Of a stretch of DNA of 64,000 nt, positions 1-12,102 are shown one piece after another. Under the pieces are notes generated by a model. The model saw nothing but the letters and a program-made list of their open reading frames with translations. It was not told the DNA's origin and did no database searches. This DNA is from Chaetorhynchus papuensis (lineage: Eukaryota > Chordata > Aves > Passeriformes > Rhipiduridae). The position numbers and the translations under genes were made by a program. Location of the stretch: assembly GCA_013396525.1 (NCBI GenBank), contig VWYX01000934.1:154563-218562 (forward strand), written 5' to 3'. Each line of letters opens with the position of its first letter. The stretch's first letter is position 1.

Positions 1-62
1 CCTTCCTTCCTTCCTTCCTTCCTTCCTTCCTCCCTCCCTCCCTCCCTCCCTCCCTCCCTCTC
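1..62. repeat. (CCTT)n/(CCTC)n microsatellite at window edge
   Basis: Eight or so CCTT units run into CCTC units. The array is cut by the window start, so its full length is unknown. It lies in RBP2 intron 2 or beyond. Confidence 0.97.
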
Positions 63-1647
63 GTCTGCAAATGAAAAGATTTTTCAGAGAAAGGCAATGG
101 CTTTGGCAGTGGTGATGAGCACTAGAGGAGCACTAATTGATGGATTTAAGCAGTGATGAAACTAATGAGTCCTTAGATCCTTGGTAATGCCTTCAACTGA
201 TTTGAAGAGATGTGGGAGCAGTGTTTTAAAGCATAGACTTTATCACAGGAATTTCTTCCACCCAGTGCTCACTGGAGGAGACAGAAAGAAAATTTAGAGA
301 TAGGGATATTCCGGATAGTGAAAAAAATGGATCTTACTCTTTGATGGCTTGCAGTGCTGTGAATGAGAAATCATTTGAAAGAAATCATAGGAATTACACT
401 GCACAAAGTTAGTTTGAAAATTAGAAGTGATCCATGGTGAACAAACAATGTCTTCTGTTAAATTTGTGCCACTTCAGTGAAGGATGGTGTGAGTTCAAAT
501 GTAAACACATCTTTATGCTGCCACTTTTCCTGTGGCAATTGCCAAAACAAAGCAGTTGACAGTGAGTTTTTTGATCTCAGCTTCTCAGAGTTTGGCAACT
601 GCAAGCTGAGTGGCCAAATACAGGTGTAGTAGGTAGAGTTGTTAACAGGTAGATTCAGTGAATGATGACCAAAGGAGGAAGAGGATGCTGGATTAGCACG
701 ACTCCAAAGGGGACAGTCAGTGGAAATTTAAGATCTACTGGCCTTTCTACATCTGAAAGTGTTGCTTAAGCATTTTAAGGGTGAGAAGCAAGTAAAACAG
801 AAGCAGTATTGATACAGAAGCATGAAACTGAATTCAGTAAGTGAATCAGTGCTCATGTGTATTCTTTTCCTCCCTAACTTCTCTGAGAGAGTCTTGTTGG
901 AATCCCCCCAGGAACTGACTCTGCCATAGGAGGTGGGGCATGGGCTACAACATGGCCCTTAATCCAAGTGTTGCCCACGTATCTCCCTGGAAGGTGTCTG
1001 AACAAATGGCCACGGATTCCTGGGGGGATTCTGAGCTCAGGTTACTCTGTAATCCCGAAGGTAGTGGAGCATCCCCTGCTGGGCCTCCTTGCCCGCTGCC
1101 TCTGCCGGTAGCCCTGCCACCCGAATCACTCCAGGCTCTGGCTCACATCTTTTTCTTGCCCCTTCCCAAAGCTCCCCTAACATTAAAAGCTAAGTGCAGG
1201 TTTATTTTTAACAATGTCCAGCTGTTAAACTGCCCAACTGAGACTGATCAGTGTAAACCCAGCCATGCCAAAATGAAAATTTATATTGACGCAGTCCTAA
1301 ATTCACAGGGATGAATCCACAGTTTCATTAAGGAGGATATATAGGTAAAAATACAATTTTGCTACTTTCTAGATGTATCATGGTAAAGCTGGAAAAATCC
1401 CCTACTAGAAAAACATAATTAATGATTGTCCTCACGTATCTCAGTAGCCATCCTGATTTGCATTTCTAATAAATGCTTATAGCAGGAAAGAAAACTGTCT
1501 CAGGATGCAAATTATTTCTGCTTTATAAAAATCCTCTGATGGCTGTAAAATATTGGGGTTTTACTTAACGTATTCAGCTGATTTTTGGAACTGCTGGCTC
1601 CTGGTGCTGACTGTAGTATAAACAGGTATCAGGTACCAGATTTTTAC
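63..1647. other. RBP2 intron 2 sequence (partial)
   Basis: No RBP2 exon 3 or 4 motif occurs on the minus strand here. The plus frame at 940-1314 (124 aa) has no recognisable domain and is probably chance. Confidence 0.7.
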
Positions 1648-1826
1648 CTTCACCACTCGGTTATCCAGTCCTTTGGTGTGTTCTTCAAACTCCACTCCCA
1701 CAGTGTAATCCAGCTCATAGTTTCTGAAAGTACTGAGTGTTTTTGTTTTAAAATTGTCTCCATTTTGAACAATCTCCTTTGTTTGTTTCAAGTGTTTTGC
1801 AATCTTACGAGTTGCAAAATCAATAC
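1648..1826 (-). CDS. RBP2: RBP2 coding exon 2
   Basis: This 179-bp exon encodes residues 25 (split Gly) to 84. The acceptor is TTTTTGACAG|GTATTGAT and the donor GTGAAG|GTAAAAATC. It carries the portal/helix region and beta strands B-D of the barrel, including Lys41 and the conserved STFRNY and GVEFEE segments. It joins exon 1 in frame as ...VAL-G-IDFATRK.... Confidence 0.95.
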
Positions 1827-4740
1827 CTGTCAAAAACCAGAAAAGAGAGTGAAAATTCCAGTATTTACTAACAAAAATAAAAACGCACAGCATTTATATT
1901 TACACATTAAAAAAAAAAAAAAAGAAGTGAAACATAGTTCCTCAAATGGTACTTTTATGTACAACATTTTCCAGAGAAAAAGATAATTTCAAATAAAAAT
2001 CACCTTGTGTTTGCAAGTACACGTTCAACTTGAGGATCTTCCACTGATAATAAATTTATTTATTAGCAGGATATCTGTGGGACTGTTGTGAGCATACAAC
2101 ATACAACCAGTAGTGAATAGATGCTGGTGTGTTAAATCACCTGAATTTCCAGGGCTTTTTGAGAATGTGAAACAACAGGGGCTTTTGGCCTTTTGGCCTC
2201 ACTCATAGGGGAAGCTGTGGCATGCAGGAGTGCTGTTCTCATCTTAGGCTCGGCAGCCATTCCCTTTCCTAAGTGTGCAGTGCAACTCATGGACTCTTAG
2301 GCACTTGAGGGTGCTGCTGTGTGCCCTGCAGGGTTACAGATGCTTTAGGCCACCCCTAAAGAAGGATCTCAGACTCATATTCCTTATCAGAAATTTAGCA
2401 TGTTAGAACAGGTATGTAATCAAGGGAGAATGAGTATGGAATCAAGGGAGAATGAGTATTGGATCAAGGGAGAATGAGTATGGAATCAAGAGGACATAGA
2501 CATGTTGCTTTTCTGATGAACCTATAGTCTGTGAGAGTATACAAGGGGTTAATTAATTAACTTAAAAGAATGAAACTTATATTAATGAGAAAAGAAACAA
2601 TCACATAAAAGCCTGAAATCCATTATTGTTTGATAGCAGGCACACAAATAAATTGCAGTTTAAGAGGAGACAAATTCAAAGTCAAAAGTCAAAAAAAGTA
2701 TCCATGTAGAGCATTTGACAGTTCCTGTTTAATATTCTGTCAACATTTTCGGCAGTACTGTTCTCCTTAACATCCTTATTTTGTTCATGATTATAACATT
2801 AGAATGTAAACAACTGCTTGGGACTGAATGCATTGCAAGTTACCAAAGGGAGCGTATACATGACCGTGATCCCAGTTTGCCCAGCCAAGCCCCTGAATGC
2901 CAGCAGCATTACCATCTGCAATAAATATTTCTGACCAGCTGGCAGGGATTCTTATTATGGTGCTGTATGCAAATGAAATAATCTCCCATGCTTCTGCAAG
3001 AGATTGAAAAATGGGCTTGGTTTGCTGGCCATCCTTTAGTGGTTTCATGTGTGTGTTAATCATTGTCAGCTCAGCAATGCCACTTGCTAATGGAGCCCTT
3101 TTTCTTTTGCTAGATTCATTATCCTACTTGTGAAGTACTAATCGAATTGAGTAAGAGGATAGGCTTGAAAAAAATGTGACTTTTTAACACGGGGAATAAT
3201 GGTCTTGTTCAGTATTTATATTCAAGACTTCTTGGGTATATTTTATCTGCTGTGGTGGATTAAAGGTATCTCTGGGTCTGATTTATAGCCAGGCAACATA
3301 AAATTTAGTTCTCTCTGAGGGAAAAAATGTCCAGACCTCTAAAGAAATGCAATTTCTGACTAATATATTAGTCTTGTAGCTCCTGGAGAAAAATCAGGGA
3401 GGTTTTATTAAAGCATGGTTTTCATAACTGCATTTTGAACAATATAAGCAATAAAAATGATATGTAGTTCTATTATAGTAGATTTAAATACTTTGTAACA
3501 TGTTTATGATAAAATCAAAGTTTCTGACTTAAAGGGCAAAACTAATCTTTAATTAAAGTACAGAAATGTGTATGCATTAATTAAAAGGACAGATGAATTT
3601 AAAAACAATCCCTCAAAACCTCAGTGTGCTTTGAATCTGAGCACATAAATACTTAAAATATCAACAAAAAATTGTGAGAAAAAGAGCAGAAGAATGTCTT
3701 TTCACCCTTTCCCTGCAATTTCTTTCTGAGAATCACCTGTAGCATATTCATCCTTGCAGTGTTTTTGGTGTTGGGTTTTTTTGCTTATTCATTGGCAGTT
3801 TTAAATTACTATAACTTATAGTGTGTATATATAACTTTAGGTTTATATATGCATGTATGCACAAAAATCAATTAATGTGTATCTTTCTCCTGAAATTCAA
3901 GATATTGTCCTAATCATTCACATTTTCAATCACTTTCTCTTTTTGTGCCTCACAAGTGTATATGCATATTATTTTATTATTTACAGATGTCCCTGAAGTT
4001 ACTGAGTTTTTTTCCATAAATGCAAAAGCTAAATACTATGATTAGTGAGACTTGCCTTTCTCTCTTATGAGAGCTGAAGCTTTGAGAAAATTGCAACTGT
4101 TTTCAATTGTTGATGAATAATGATGAGAGTTTATTTTTTTGTATTTATGTATTCCTTCTATTTCAATCTGAACAGATCAATCAATTAGGACTAAGGTTCT
4201 TTGGTAAAGCTGGTACAAAATCAGTTAAAGCATCAAATTTTTCATCTCTGTAACATAATTAGTTCAAAGCACTGATTCAATAATGACATTATTTTTACTT
4301 TAGTGATATAGAATATCTTATTCCTCTTTAACCAGATTGTAGCTACACTGTTACCATAAGTATATAACAGGAGCAAAAAAGAGCTTCTATATCTGAAAGC
4401 CTGTTGTTTTGGGTTTTTTTCCCCCATCTGCATCTGTTTTTTCATTTATCTAAGTAAAGAATAATATCTTTGGCTACAGATCTTAATTTGCTTATATATT
4501 TAGATCATTGCAATTTTAAGTACCTTACAATTACTTGATTTGTAATGCCATTGACAGAAACCCTTATGCCACAACGTGCATTACAGAAAAATCTCATTAA
4601 TTTTTAGAAGGATTTTACTTATAATTGAAACATTTTCTTTTTATATAGTTAATATTTTTCCATTTACCTAAAGCAACCATGTAGCCTTCAAAGTTTTCAT
4701 TGGTTTCCATTTCCCACGTCCCATTGTAATCGGCAGGCAT
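1648..4740 (-). CDS. RBP2: RBP2 gene, 5' part (exons 1-2), cellular retinol-binding protein II, truncated by window edge
   Basis: RBP2 is a small cytosolic lipocalin/FABP-family protein that binds all-trans retinol and retinal. In amniotes it serves mainly intestinal vitamin A uptake and delivery to LRAT. Two coding exons (4668-4740 and 1648-1826) give residues 1-84 with the FABP-family exon sizes of 73 and 179 bp. The N-terminus MPADYNGTWEMETNENFEGY and the later stretches FATRKIAKHL, NFKTKTLSTFRNY and GVEFEEHTK identify RBP2 rather than RBP1. Lys41 (Lys40 of the mature protein) is present. Exons 3 and 4 (about 50 more residues, with the retinol-contacting Gln) are not between 1 and 1647, so they must lie outside the window. 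Read from the sequence: frame, splice sites and motifs. From family knowledge: function. RBP1 lies upstream in the same orientation. Confidence 0.95.
1827..4667. other. RBP2 intron 1
   Basis: A 2.84-kb AT-rich intron. It holds a 22-bp minisatellite (2418-2492), a palindromic homeodomain-type site (2548-2561) and an A-run near 1909. No further exon is needed by frame. Confidence 0.85.
2418..2492. repeat. 22-bp minisatellite, about 3.4 copies
   Basis: The unit AATCAAGGGAGAATGAGTAT plus GG is repeated with almost no divergence (one added T in copy 2 and one missing A in copy 3). This suggests recent expansion. Confidence 0.95.
4668..4740 (-). CDS. RBP2: RBP2 coding exon 1
   Basis: This exon encodes residues 1-24 plus the first base of codon 25. 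The ATG (complement of 4738-4740) sits in an ideal Kozak context, GCCACCATGC, which fixes the start. The donor reads TTTAG|GTAAATGG. Its 73-bp coding length is the usual first-exon size in the FABP/CRBP family. Confidence 0.95.
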
Positions 4741-4809
4741 GGTGGCGAGAGCTTAAAACCAACTTCAGCTCAGGAGGGGAGACTGGAAACAAACTCTGCT
4801 AAGAGAATG

Positions 4810-4816
4810 TTTTATA
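4810..4816 (-). promoter_or_regulatory. RBP2: Probable TATA box of RBP2
   Basis: The minus strand reads TATAAAA here, about 70 bp upstream of the RBP2 ATG. A start site some 25-30 bp downstream, near 4780-4786, would leave a 5' UTR of about 40-45 nt. TATA-driven transcription fits a tissue-restricted gene such as RBP2. There is no CpG island at this promoter. The TSS itself is inferred. Confidence 0.6.
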
Positions 4817-4910
4817 AATCTTTTCATATCTTTTTTTCCACTAAGGTTTATTATTTTGTAGATAATACAGTTTAAGGGGCAGAGTGATAACCCTGGAAAC
4901 TTTGCTTTCA

Positions 4911-4923
4911 TGGACAAAGTTCA
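4911..4923 (-). promoter_or_regulatory. RBP2: HNF4/PPAR-RXR-like DR1 site upstream of RBP2
   Basis: The plus strand reads TGGACAAAGTTCA, two nuclear-receptor half-sites in direct repeat separated by one A. This is close to the HNF4A and RXR-heterodimer DR1 consensus. It lies about 95 bp upstream of the probable TATA box. Mammalian RBP2 promoters are known to be driven by RXR/HNF4-type DR1 elements, so position and motif agree. Actual binding is inference. Confidence 0.5.
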
Positions 4924-5692
4924 GCTGAACAGCTGGCAGACAAGGAACACTTTCAGAAATATGTAGTAATACAGGATATGATTTTACAGTGACCTTTGTA
5001 AAGAAATTCTGGCTATTATGGGATACCTTTGAAATATATTGAACACAGTGGCAAATTGTACAACCCAGATAAATTTTCCAAGGTGAATTGTCTTTTTAGC
5101 TGCTTTCTACGTGCCACTTTTCCCTATGAAGTGGCAGTGTTACAGAGCTGACACATCCAGAACTCCCATGTAAAACTTTTGGAAGTCTTGAATATGAAAC
5201 AAATGTAAGACAGGGCAGGAAAGGGAATATTCTTGTCGAAAATATTTTTGTTTTTGTTTGATTTTCAATATATCTGCTATATACCAATAGCTGTACTTAT
5301 ACCAACTACACTTTCATATTTTTGTTTTGGTTTAAGAGCAAGTTTAGGACATGTAAAGTAAATCAAAATCAACCATAATTAGTGTCAATCCTGCCCTAAA
5401 AATGATTTTTTAATTCCTCTGAAATGTCAGTTTGCATTGGAAAGCTATTTTATACAATGTTGTGGAGAACACTACAGATTTCAGTTGTGCAAATAAGCAC
5501 ATTCAGAATGAGTCAGCATGGAGAATTTGAATGTGCAGTCAAACTTTATTGGAATTTAAAAAGAAAATTAATTTAAGGTTTTATGTTACGTGGCTTTAAT
5601 TGGTTAAGGTAACTTAAAGATGGCTCTGTACAGAGACAATAATTGAAGTGACCAAAAGTCAAAAACTTCTTGAACTCCTCGCCTTCCTCTCC

Positions 5693-5709
5693 TTTTTTTT
5701 TTTTTTTTT
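5693..5709. repeat. Homopolymer T run
   Basis: Seventeen T residues in a row. No retroposon body is recognisable next to it. Confidence 0.95.
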
Positions 5710-8700
5710 AATGGGAATAGTATTAAAAAAATCATTAGAAAAAGTATTAAGGTCTAGATCTTCAACTCAGAAATAAGTAAATGGAAGAGTTACCGATCTT
5801 ATTATTTCTCATCTAAGCTTTTATTTTGTTAAAATTAATGCAAAATTCCACAAATGCTGAAAATTTGTACAGGGATTTTAAAACCCTCAAAACAAACCTA
5901 AAGAAAGCTGAGAGTTTCTGGGAGCTGAGTTCTTAAAATGCCTCAACTCAAGGAGCTATTTAAGACAAGGAAAAGAAGTATCTTGATCTGCACTTGTAGG
6001 AGACATGAAGAGGGTTTTCAGTCAGGCATCAGGCAAAGGCATGGGGAACTGCAGTGACTGAAAGTTGGAGGGAGGTGAATCCCTGTGGGGGTGCCCCCAG
6101 GAAATCACCTGCACCCTTGGCTGGAGGGTGCACTTTGTCTGTGGAGCAGCTTATCCAGCGAAGTTGGGGATCATATCTTTACATGGGACAAGAATGGCTT
6201 TTTAAAACGTGTGTCTCATTTCAAGCACAATTCATTGGGCTGATCACATCTGCTACTACTGTGTTTGTTTCCACTCCAAGAAATTCTAGATGAAACTATG
6301 AATGATGTCACATTGAAAGTGAAAATTAAAACCCCTTTGTTCTGTAGTGATATGATGTAATACTTGTGCAATAGCTTTGATTTTACGTATGTTTGTGTAC
6401 TTGCTTTCTTAGCCTCCGTGTTGCATCAACATTAATAAGACATTATTACTATTTATACATTTAATGTATATACTAAAAGGTCCTGTAAAAATAAGAATAC
6501 ATCAGACTGAAAGTCTACAATCACCTCCTAGAATCAGAGCATGTCCTAGAAGCTCAAGGTGAGATATTTTGTATGCTCATTGATTTCAGTTCTGACGTAG
6601 TTTGCTTCCTATGTAACAGTCATTTTGGTAAGATGGGGAAGAGGCTGAAGCTGTATTGTGTGACCATCAGCAATTAATGTCCATTAACAACTAATAAAGT
6701 AAAAGAAGGTTCCAATGCTGTAGATATGCAGAGCTAGGCACATTCAGAGAGAATTAATTATGACATGAATACATAAATACCATAACTAATTAGCAGCATA
6801 TACATATACTGGTACAGCTTTTCCCCACAATGTTTGTTTATGCTCATCCCTTATTTTTTTTACATTTTTTTCCCCCAATATATGTATTTTCTGAGCACGT
6901 GTTTATCCATCAGACTAAATTAGCATTTTGAGCCTTTTCAGGTAAAAATACAGCTAGGAGGTTTACAGACACTACATTTAACCAATCAGAGAACTGGCTA
7001 AGTAGGGAATTAATGAAACATGAAATATTGACTTGACAGAGTTCTGTGATACTTCATGAGCTTTTAAGGAGTGTTGTGTTAAGGTCCACAAAGAGGATAT
7101 TCAGTTTACAAATCAATATCTTGAGAGACAGTAAAACCTCTACCACAGTCAAATGCCTGCCTGAATCATGGGGTGCTGGGATACAGTACAGCTACTGCTC
7201 ACCCTAGTGTTTAAAAGCCCTGGGTGGAGAGTTCTAAGTCTCAGGTCTTTGCCTTGCCCATTATACTGACCTGCCTCTCAACAAAATGTTACAATTTTGA
7301 CTTATTATCCACTTGACAACTTAGAAATTATTCTTTGTGCTCTGTATTTATTGTTTATATACTGCATACACAGAGACAAACTTTCAAAATGGCAAAACTA
7401 TATTTCCTTCCCATGGAAAAAGTCTATATTTAAAGAAATGAAGATAAGGTGCCCTCTCCTAATTGTCATGACTGTTTTGTTCTCAGCATTCTTTTCTTGC
7501 AAAACTACTTGCTAAAAATGAAACTTTGAGCTCATATCTTTTGTGTCAGGTTTTAACACAGGGCTAAGATTTATGGCTGAATGTTGAGGCCTTGGAAATA
7601 AAGTACAGTCATGAAAAATCAACTTAGTTCTGCTAAAAGCCTAAGTAACTTGTTCAGTCTTTATCTGTGTGTGAAGAAACAAAGATGGCATTGCTTGCCT
7701 CTTTGCTATGAGTCAGTATTGATTAGTGACAGTTTGAAAAGAAAAGATCTCATGGAAAACATTTGACTGACAAGACTGAAAAGTGAGGCCCAAATGCTGT
7801 TTGTGTGGAATGAGTCAGCGGTCATGGATCCTACTTCCAACACTTGCCTCCAGTTCTTCCCATTGTGCCTGAGACCTGCCCAGAAGAGAAATTCTGTCTG
7901 GGTAGGTGAACAAAGTTCAGCCTTTCTTGCTACTGGAAAGAGCTGGAAGTGCATTCCCCTTGGAAAGGTTCTTCTGTACAGCACTGTTAGAGCTCTACGT
8001 GAAGCACAGAAGGACCAGTCAAATGGAATTTTTCCTGTAAACTTTTGGGCATGGTATTTGGAGAGACGGTAACATGCTTCCCACTCTGTCCTTGCCTCAT
8101 TTAATTTTCCTTTTAAATGATCCAATATGCAGATATAACACAGGAGAAAAATGCCTTGTACTCCCCCGAGCAGCCCCTACACTCCTCATGCTTGACAGCT
8201 GGGACTTTTGCCTATAGTTATTTGGTTGTTGTTTAACACATAGAAATATGGCAAACTGTGTAAGTTGTTCTTAGCAACTGAATTCCCCTGAAGGATTCAG
8301 ACAGAAGCAGCATGGTCACAGACACCTATTATTATTTTTAACTTGTTAGCACATGTGCACTCACTAGGTTTATTTTTATTTTTTTAGAAAATTAATCACT
8401 TGAAATGTATTCAGTGAGGGCTGCTACTGCAAAAGCTGTCAGAGGTGCTATCTCACCAGGCTGGGGGCTCTGTTCTGCACAAACACCAGGAGTCACATTC
8501 TGAAAACTAAAAGTACTCTGGAAGGAGGCAATCGGCTGCTTGTCAGTGTGTGATGTCCTGCAGGCCTTGGGGATTCAGCTGCTGCCCAGAGACCTCACCA
8601 GGATGTGGCAGGAGCAGTAGGAGAGGCGTGTACAGCAGGAGAGGGCAGAATCAAAAGGTGTTATTTGCAAAATGGGCTCAGCAAATACTATTTGATGGCC

Positions 8701-11700
8701 CACTTGGGGGTTGCCTTCCCCCAGTATTGACTGGCACTACTCTGCCTTGGGGATCCCTTGCTAATCCCAAGCTTTCTTGCTAGGCCAGGTACACTCAGTA
8801 CAAGCAAGCCTACCTCAGGGCCTTGGAGTTGAAGGTTTGGCTTCTGACTCTTGGGTTTATTGCTTTGTTCAGGCCTGGGTCCTCCAGAGAAGGAATGGAA
8901 GGAATTCGGACCAGTTGTACATAGAGTTGTTGTTGCCTAAACACTTATTTTTTGATGTCAGTTCTTAGCTGATCTTGCCAGAAAAGAGATCTGCACGGAC
9001 AAACTTTTTGTTTACACCTAAGAGAAGGGGGAATTCTCTCATTCACGTCTCAGAAGAGGAACTTGTCTGACACCTTGTTGACAAAACAGTAGGGACAGGG
9101 TACAGATGCTCTGGGAGGGTGAGGGTGTACACAGAGCATGCAGAGCTCACAGTTATGCCAGTTCGGCATGTTTTGTGTTTACCTTCAACTTAAGGAAAGA
9201 TACACAAAATCAATTTTTAATCACTTAGAAATAAAATAATTTGCTTTCAGACATTGAGTTTTCATCTTTTTTCAGTCATTTCCATGTCTCTTACTCTATT
9301 TGATTTTGCTGATGAAGTTGGATGCAGATGTTACACACATTATTAATCAAGAACCTCCCTCCTCTCTTAACTAAGAACTTTAGCTTAGTTCTTAGAGACT
9401 TCAGAATGTCACTAGTGATTGTGTTACTGAGTTTGATAACATTAAAAATATAATCCAGTGGATTCTATGGTCTTGAGAACTCATTTTTATTCAGGTGGTT
9501 TACATCATGAAATACTGTGCTCTAGAGAACCACTGGCCATTGGATAAAGCTGACCGACCTTGATTTTCAAAATAAATGGGGAATATTGAATTTATTTGTT
9601 CATTAATTCTCCTGAGCACATATTCAAAGCTCTTTATTCAGGCTTCAAGGGAGCAGATAAAAACCATCAGCCTTTGTGAAATCAGAAAAACTTAGGAGGC
9701 AACATGGTTTGGCCAAGGAAGCCACTATGCAGAGCAACGTGAGCATATCCATTAAAGTGTGCTTCCTTCTGGGCTAACTTTGACGTGGATGGAGAATCTG
9801 AACCCAGTTCAAGTGCTTTGTCACTGCTATTAAGGCTGCTTAAATTTTCCCTTAAAAGATTTTTTCAGCACCTGAATTCCTTGCGTGAGCTATGCATTGA
9901 AATCTGTGACTGTAATCTATAACTTAATCGCATTTATTCTGTGGCAAAGTTTTGTAATTGCAACTGCCACTTCTTATCTTCATCAGATAAAGGTTGCATT
10001 ACTTAGACATTGAACTGGAACACTGATGGATGGATTCTGAATTAAAAGAATCTATAGAAAGAAGTCTGAGGTTTTTTCTTTGATACTTCCATGACAAGCA
10101 CAATTTAGCTAAGAAAATATGTATCTCCTTTGGCTTGTTCATGCCTGGTCATAAAAGCTGAAATGCCATTTAAATGCAGGGTCTCATCCATTAGAAGAAT
10201 ATTTTAAAGAATCACATTTGTCAGACAGAAATAGTAATTTTTACCTCATCTGGAGAACACTTTATAGAGATACTTTCACATATCTTAGACCTCAAGTTTT
10301 CACATAATTCCTAAGTGATAGAATTCAATGATAGAAAGATTTTGGGACCAGTTCTAGAATCCAGATGAAGAGAAAAAGTTGTATCAGCTGTTGCAATTAG
10401 TGCACAGTTTTGGATTCACTGCAGCCATTTAGAAAAAGGTTAGAACCATTCTTGGGATAACCTTAAGGACTTACAGCCAGTGTCCCAGAAGGACTGTAAA
10501 TTGGGTCCAGAGCTATTGATGAAAACCCACAATAATACTCAGCCTGTTTGCTTTCACTACGCTGCTATCAGTGCAGAGCAGTTCCAGAACTGTACCTACT
10601 CCTAGGAAAATTCCGAGATTGCTGAGTGTATCTATTTCCCGAATGCTTTCTTTTTGCCATAAATCAGTTTTACTGCTTCCGATAGAGAAAAATACCAGCT
10701 CAGAAAGCCAGCAGCAGAATCTTCCGGGTAACTGAATACCATCATCCTGTGCTGTTGCATCTCTCTTAGAAGGAAGGCACAAGTCATTATTTCCTGTTGA
10801 TTAAGGGATGCTCTGTGTAGTAAATCTCATAAATTCACTCCTCTCACAGTGCTGTATGGTTAATTCTTTTCTGTCTGCATCTCCAGCTCCACAACAGCAT
10901 CCCTTCTGTGGGAAAGGCTCTGGCTTTGTTCTACCATATCCTGTTAGAGAAATGAACCAGTGTTTAACTCTCCAAGGTATCCTGGAACATTAGAAAATGA
11001 TTTGTTGTAGTAACAGTGGCATTTAGATATCTGTCTGTCCTTTCGGTGAATTTCTGGCTCTAAGTTGGCACTTATTTGATAGAAATAGCACTTAGGATGA
11101 AAATTTATAGTAATCTTTTAAAAAAATCTAAGTTGAAAAATCCAAATATTGTCTGCTGCAGTTAAATGAGCTGGTACACTCAGGGTTGTTAAAATGCAAC
11201 ACACTTGCCACTGCAAGCTGGCTCTTAAGGCAAGTGTATAATCAATCAATTTAAGAATCATTGGGGATGGGCCAAGCAATATAATTCAGGACACATTGCC
11301 GAAGTTAAGATTTCTCCCAGACATATGACAGGATTGGTTCTTAACAGCAGTGATGCCATGTGGTTTCAGTTACTGGATGCACAAGCATGCAAAGCAGGGG
11401 GAAGGAGCATTTATATCTGATTTATTGACATTGCCATTGGAAAACTGAATTGAAATAAGGAATTGATAAATATGGTAATTTCACTTTTCAGTAAAAAGTA
11501 CCAAGTACATTTAATATAGAAGAAGATAAAAGAGAAAGTTTCTTAAATTGTGTATTTTAGATGAAAATTTATAGATTTAGATAGGGATATACCTATACTT
11601 ATAGCTATATATATAATATAAGAGAATGGCAGGCTACGTTTCACTAGAAGAGTAAAAGAAAAGAGAAAAAGAATTGAAAATTGAAAACCTGACACCTAAA

Positions 11701-11916
11701 TATAATCTCAGATTAGGAAAGGATTCCCCAGAAAGTCAGAGTAATGTTCATGATGATGTGCTTCTCTAGTTTATATGTGAAAAAAAAAAAATCAATTTAT
11801 AAGGAGTTACTTTCAACAGAGCATCGAAAATTACTTTTCCAAATTTACATTAAAAGCTTCCTAGAAACTGAAGAACTTGACAAGTGAACTTTTTATATAC
11901 CCACTGGGTTTAATAA

Positions 11917-12102
11917 GGGAAGGGAGGGAGGGAGGGAGGGAGGAAGGGAGGAAGGAAGGAAGGAAGGAAGGAAGGAAGGAAGGAAGGAAGGAAGGAAGGA
12001 ANNNNNGAAGGAAGGAAGGAAGGAAGGAAGGAAGGAAGGAAGGAAGGAAGGAAGGAAGGAAGGAAGGAAGGAAGGAAGGAAGGAAGGAAGGAAGGAAGGA
12101 AA
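11917..12102. repeat. (GGGA)n(GGAA)n polypurine array with assembly gap
   Basis: A pure-purine tract on the plus strand starts with GGGA units and continues as GGAA units. It is broken by five Ns at 12002-12006. The Ns mark an unresolved length, so the true array may be much longer. The frames translated through it (K-E-G-R or L-P-S-F repeats) are artefacts. Confidence 0.98.
12002..12006. other. Assembly gap (5 Ns)
   Basis: Five undetermined bases inside the GGAA array. The small number is a placeholder, not a measured size. Confidence 0.95.

Noticed and set aside
940..1314. 124-aa plus frame, considered as an exon
   Set aside because: Antisense to RBP2 intron 2; low-complexity proline/leucine content, no known family.
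1561..1893. 110-aa minus frame taken as a whole protein
   Set aside because: Only 1648-1826 is coding (RBP2 exon 2); the ends are intron read-through past clear splice sites.
2791..3063. 90-aa minus frame in RBP2 intron 1
   Set aside because: The RBP2 frame needs no exon here and the peptide matches no family I recognise.
7706..8125. 139-aa minus frame in the intergenic region
   Set aside because: No recognisable domain, no promoter or splice support, and an antisense frame of similar length overlaps it.
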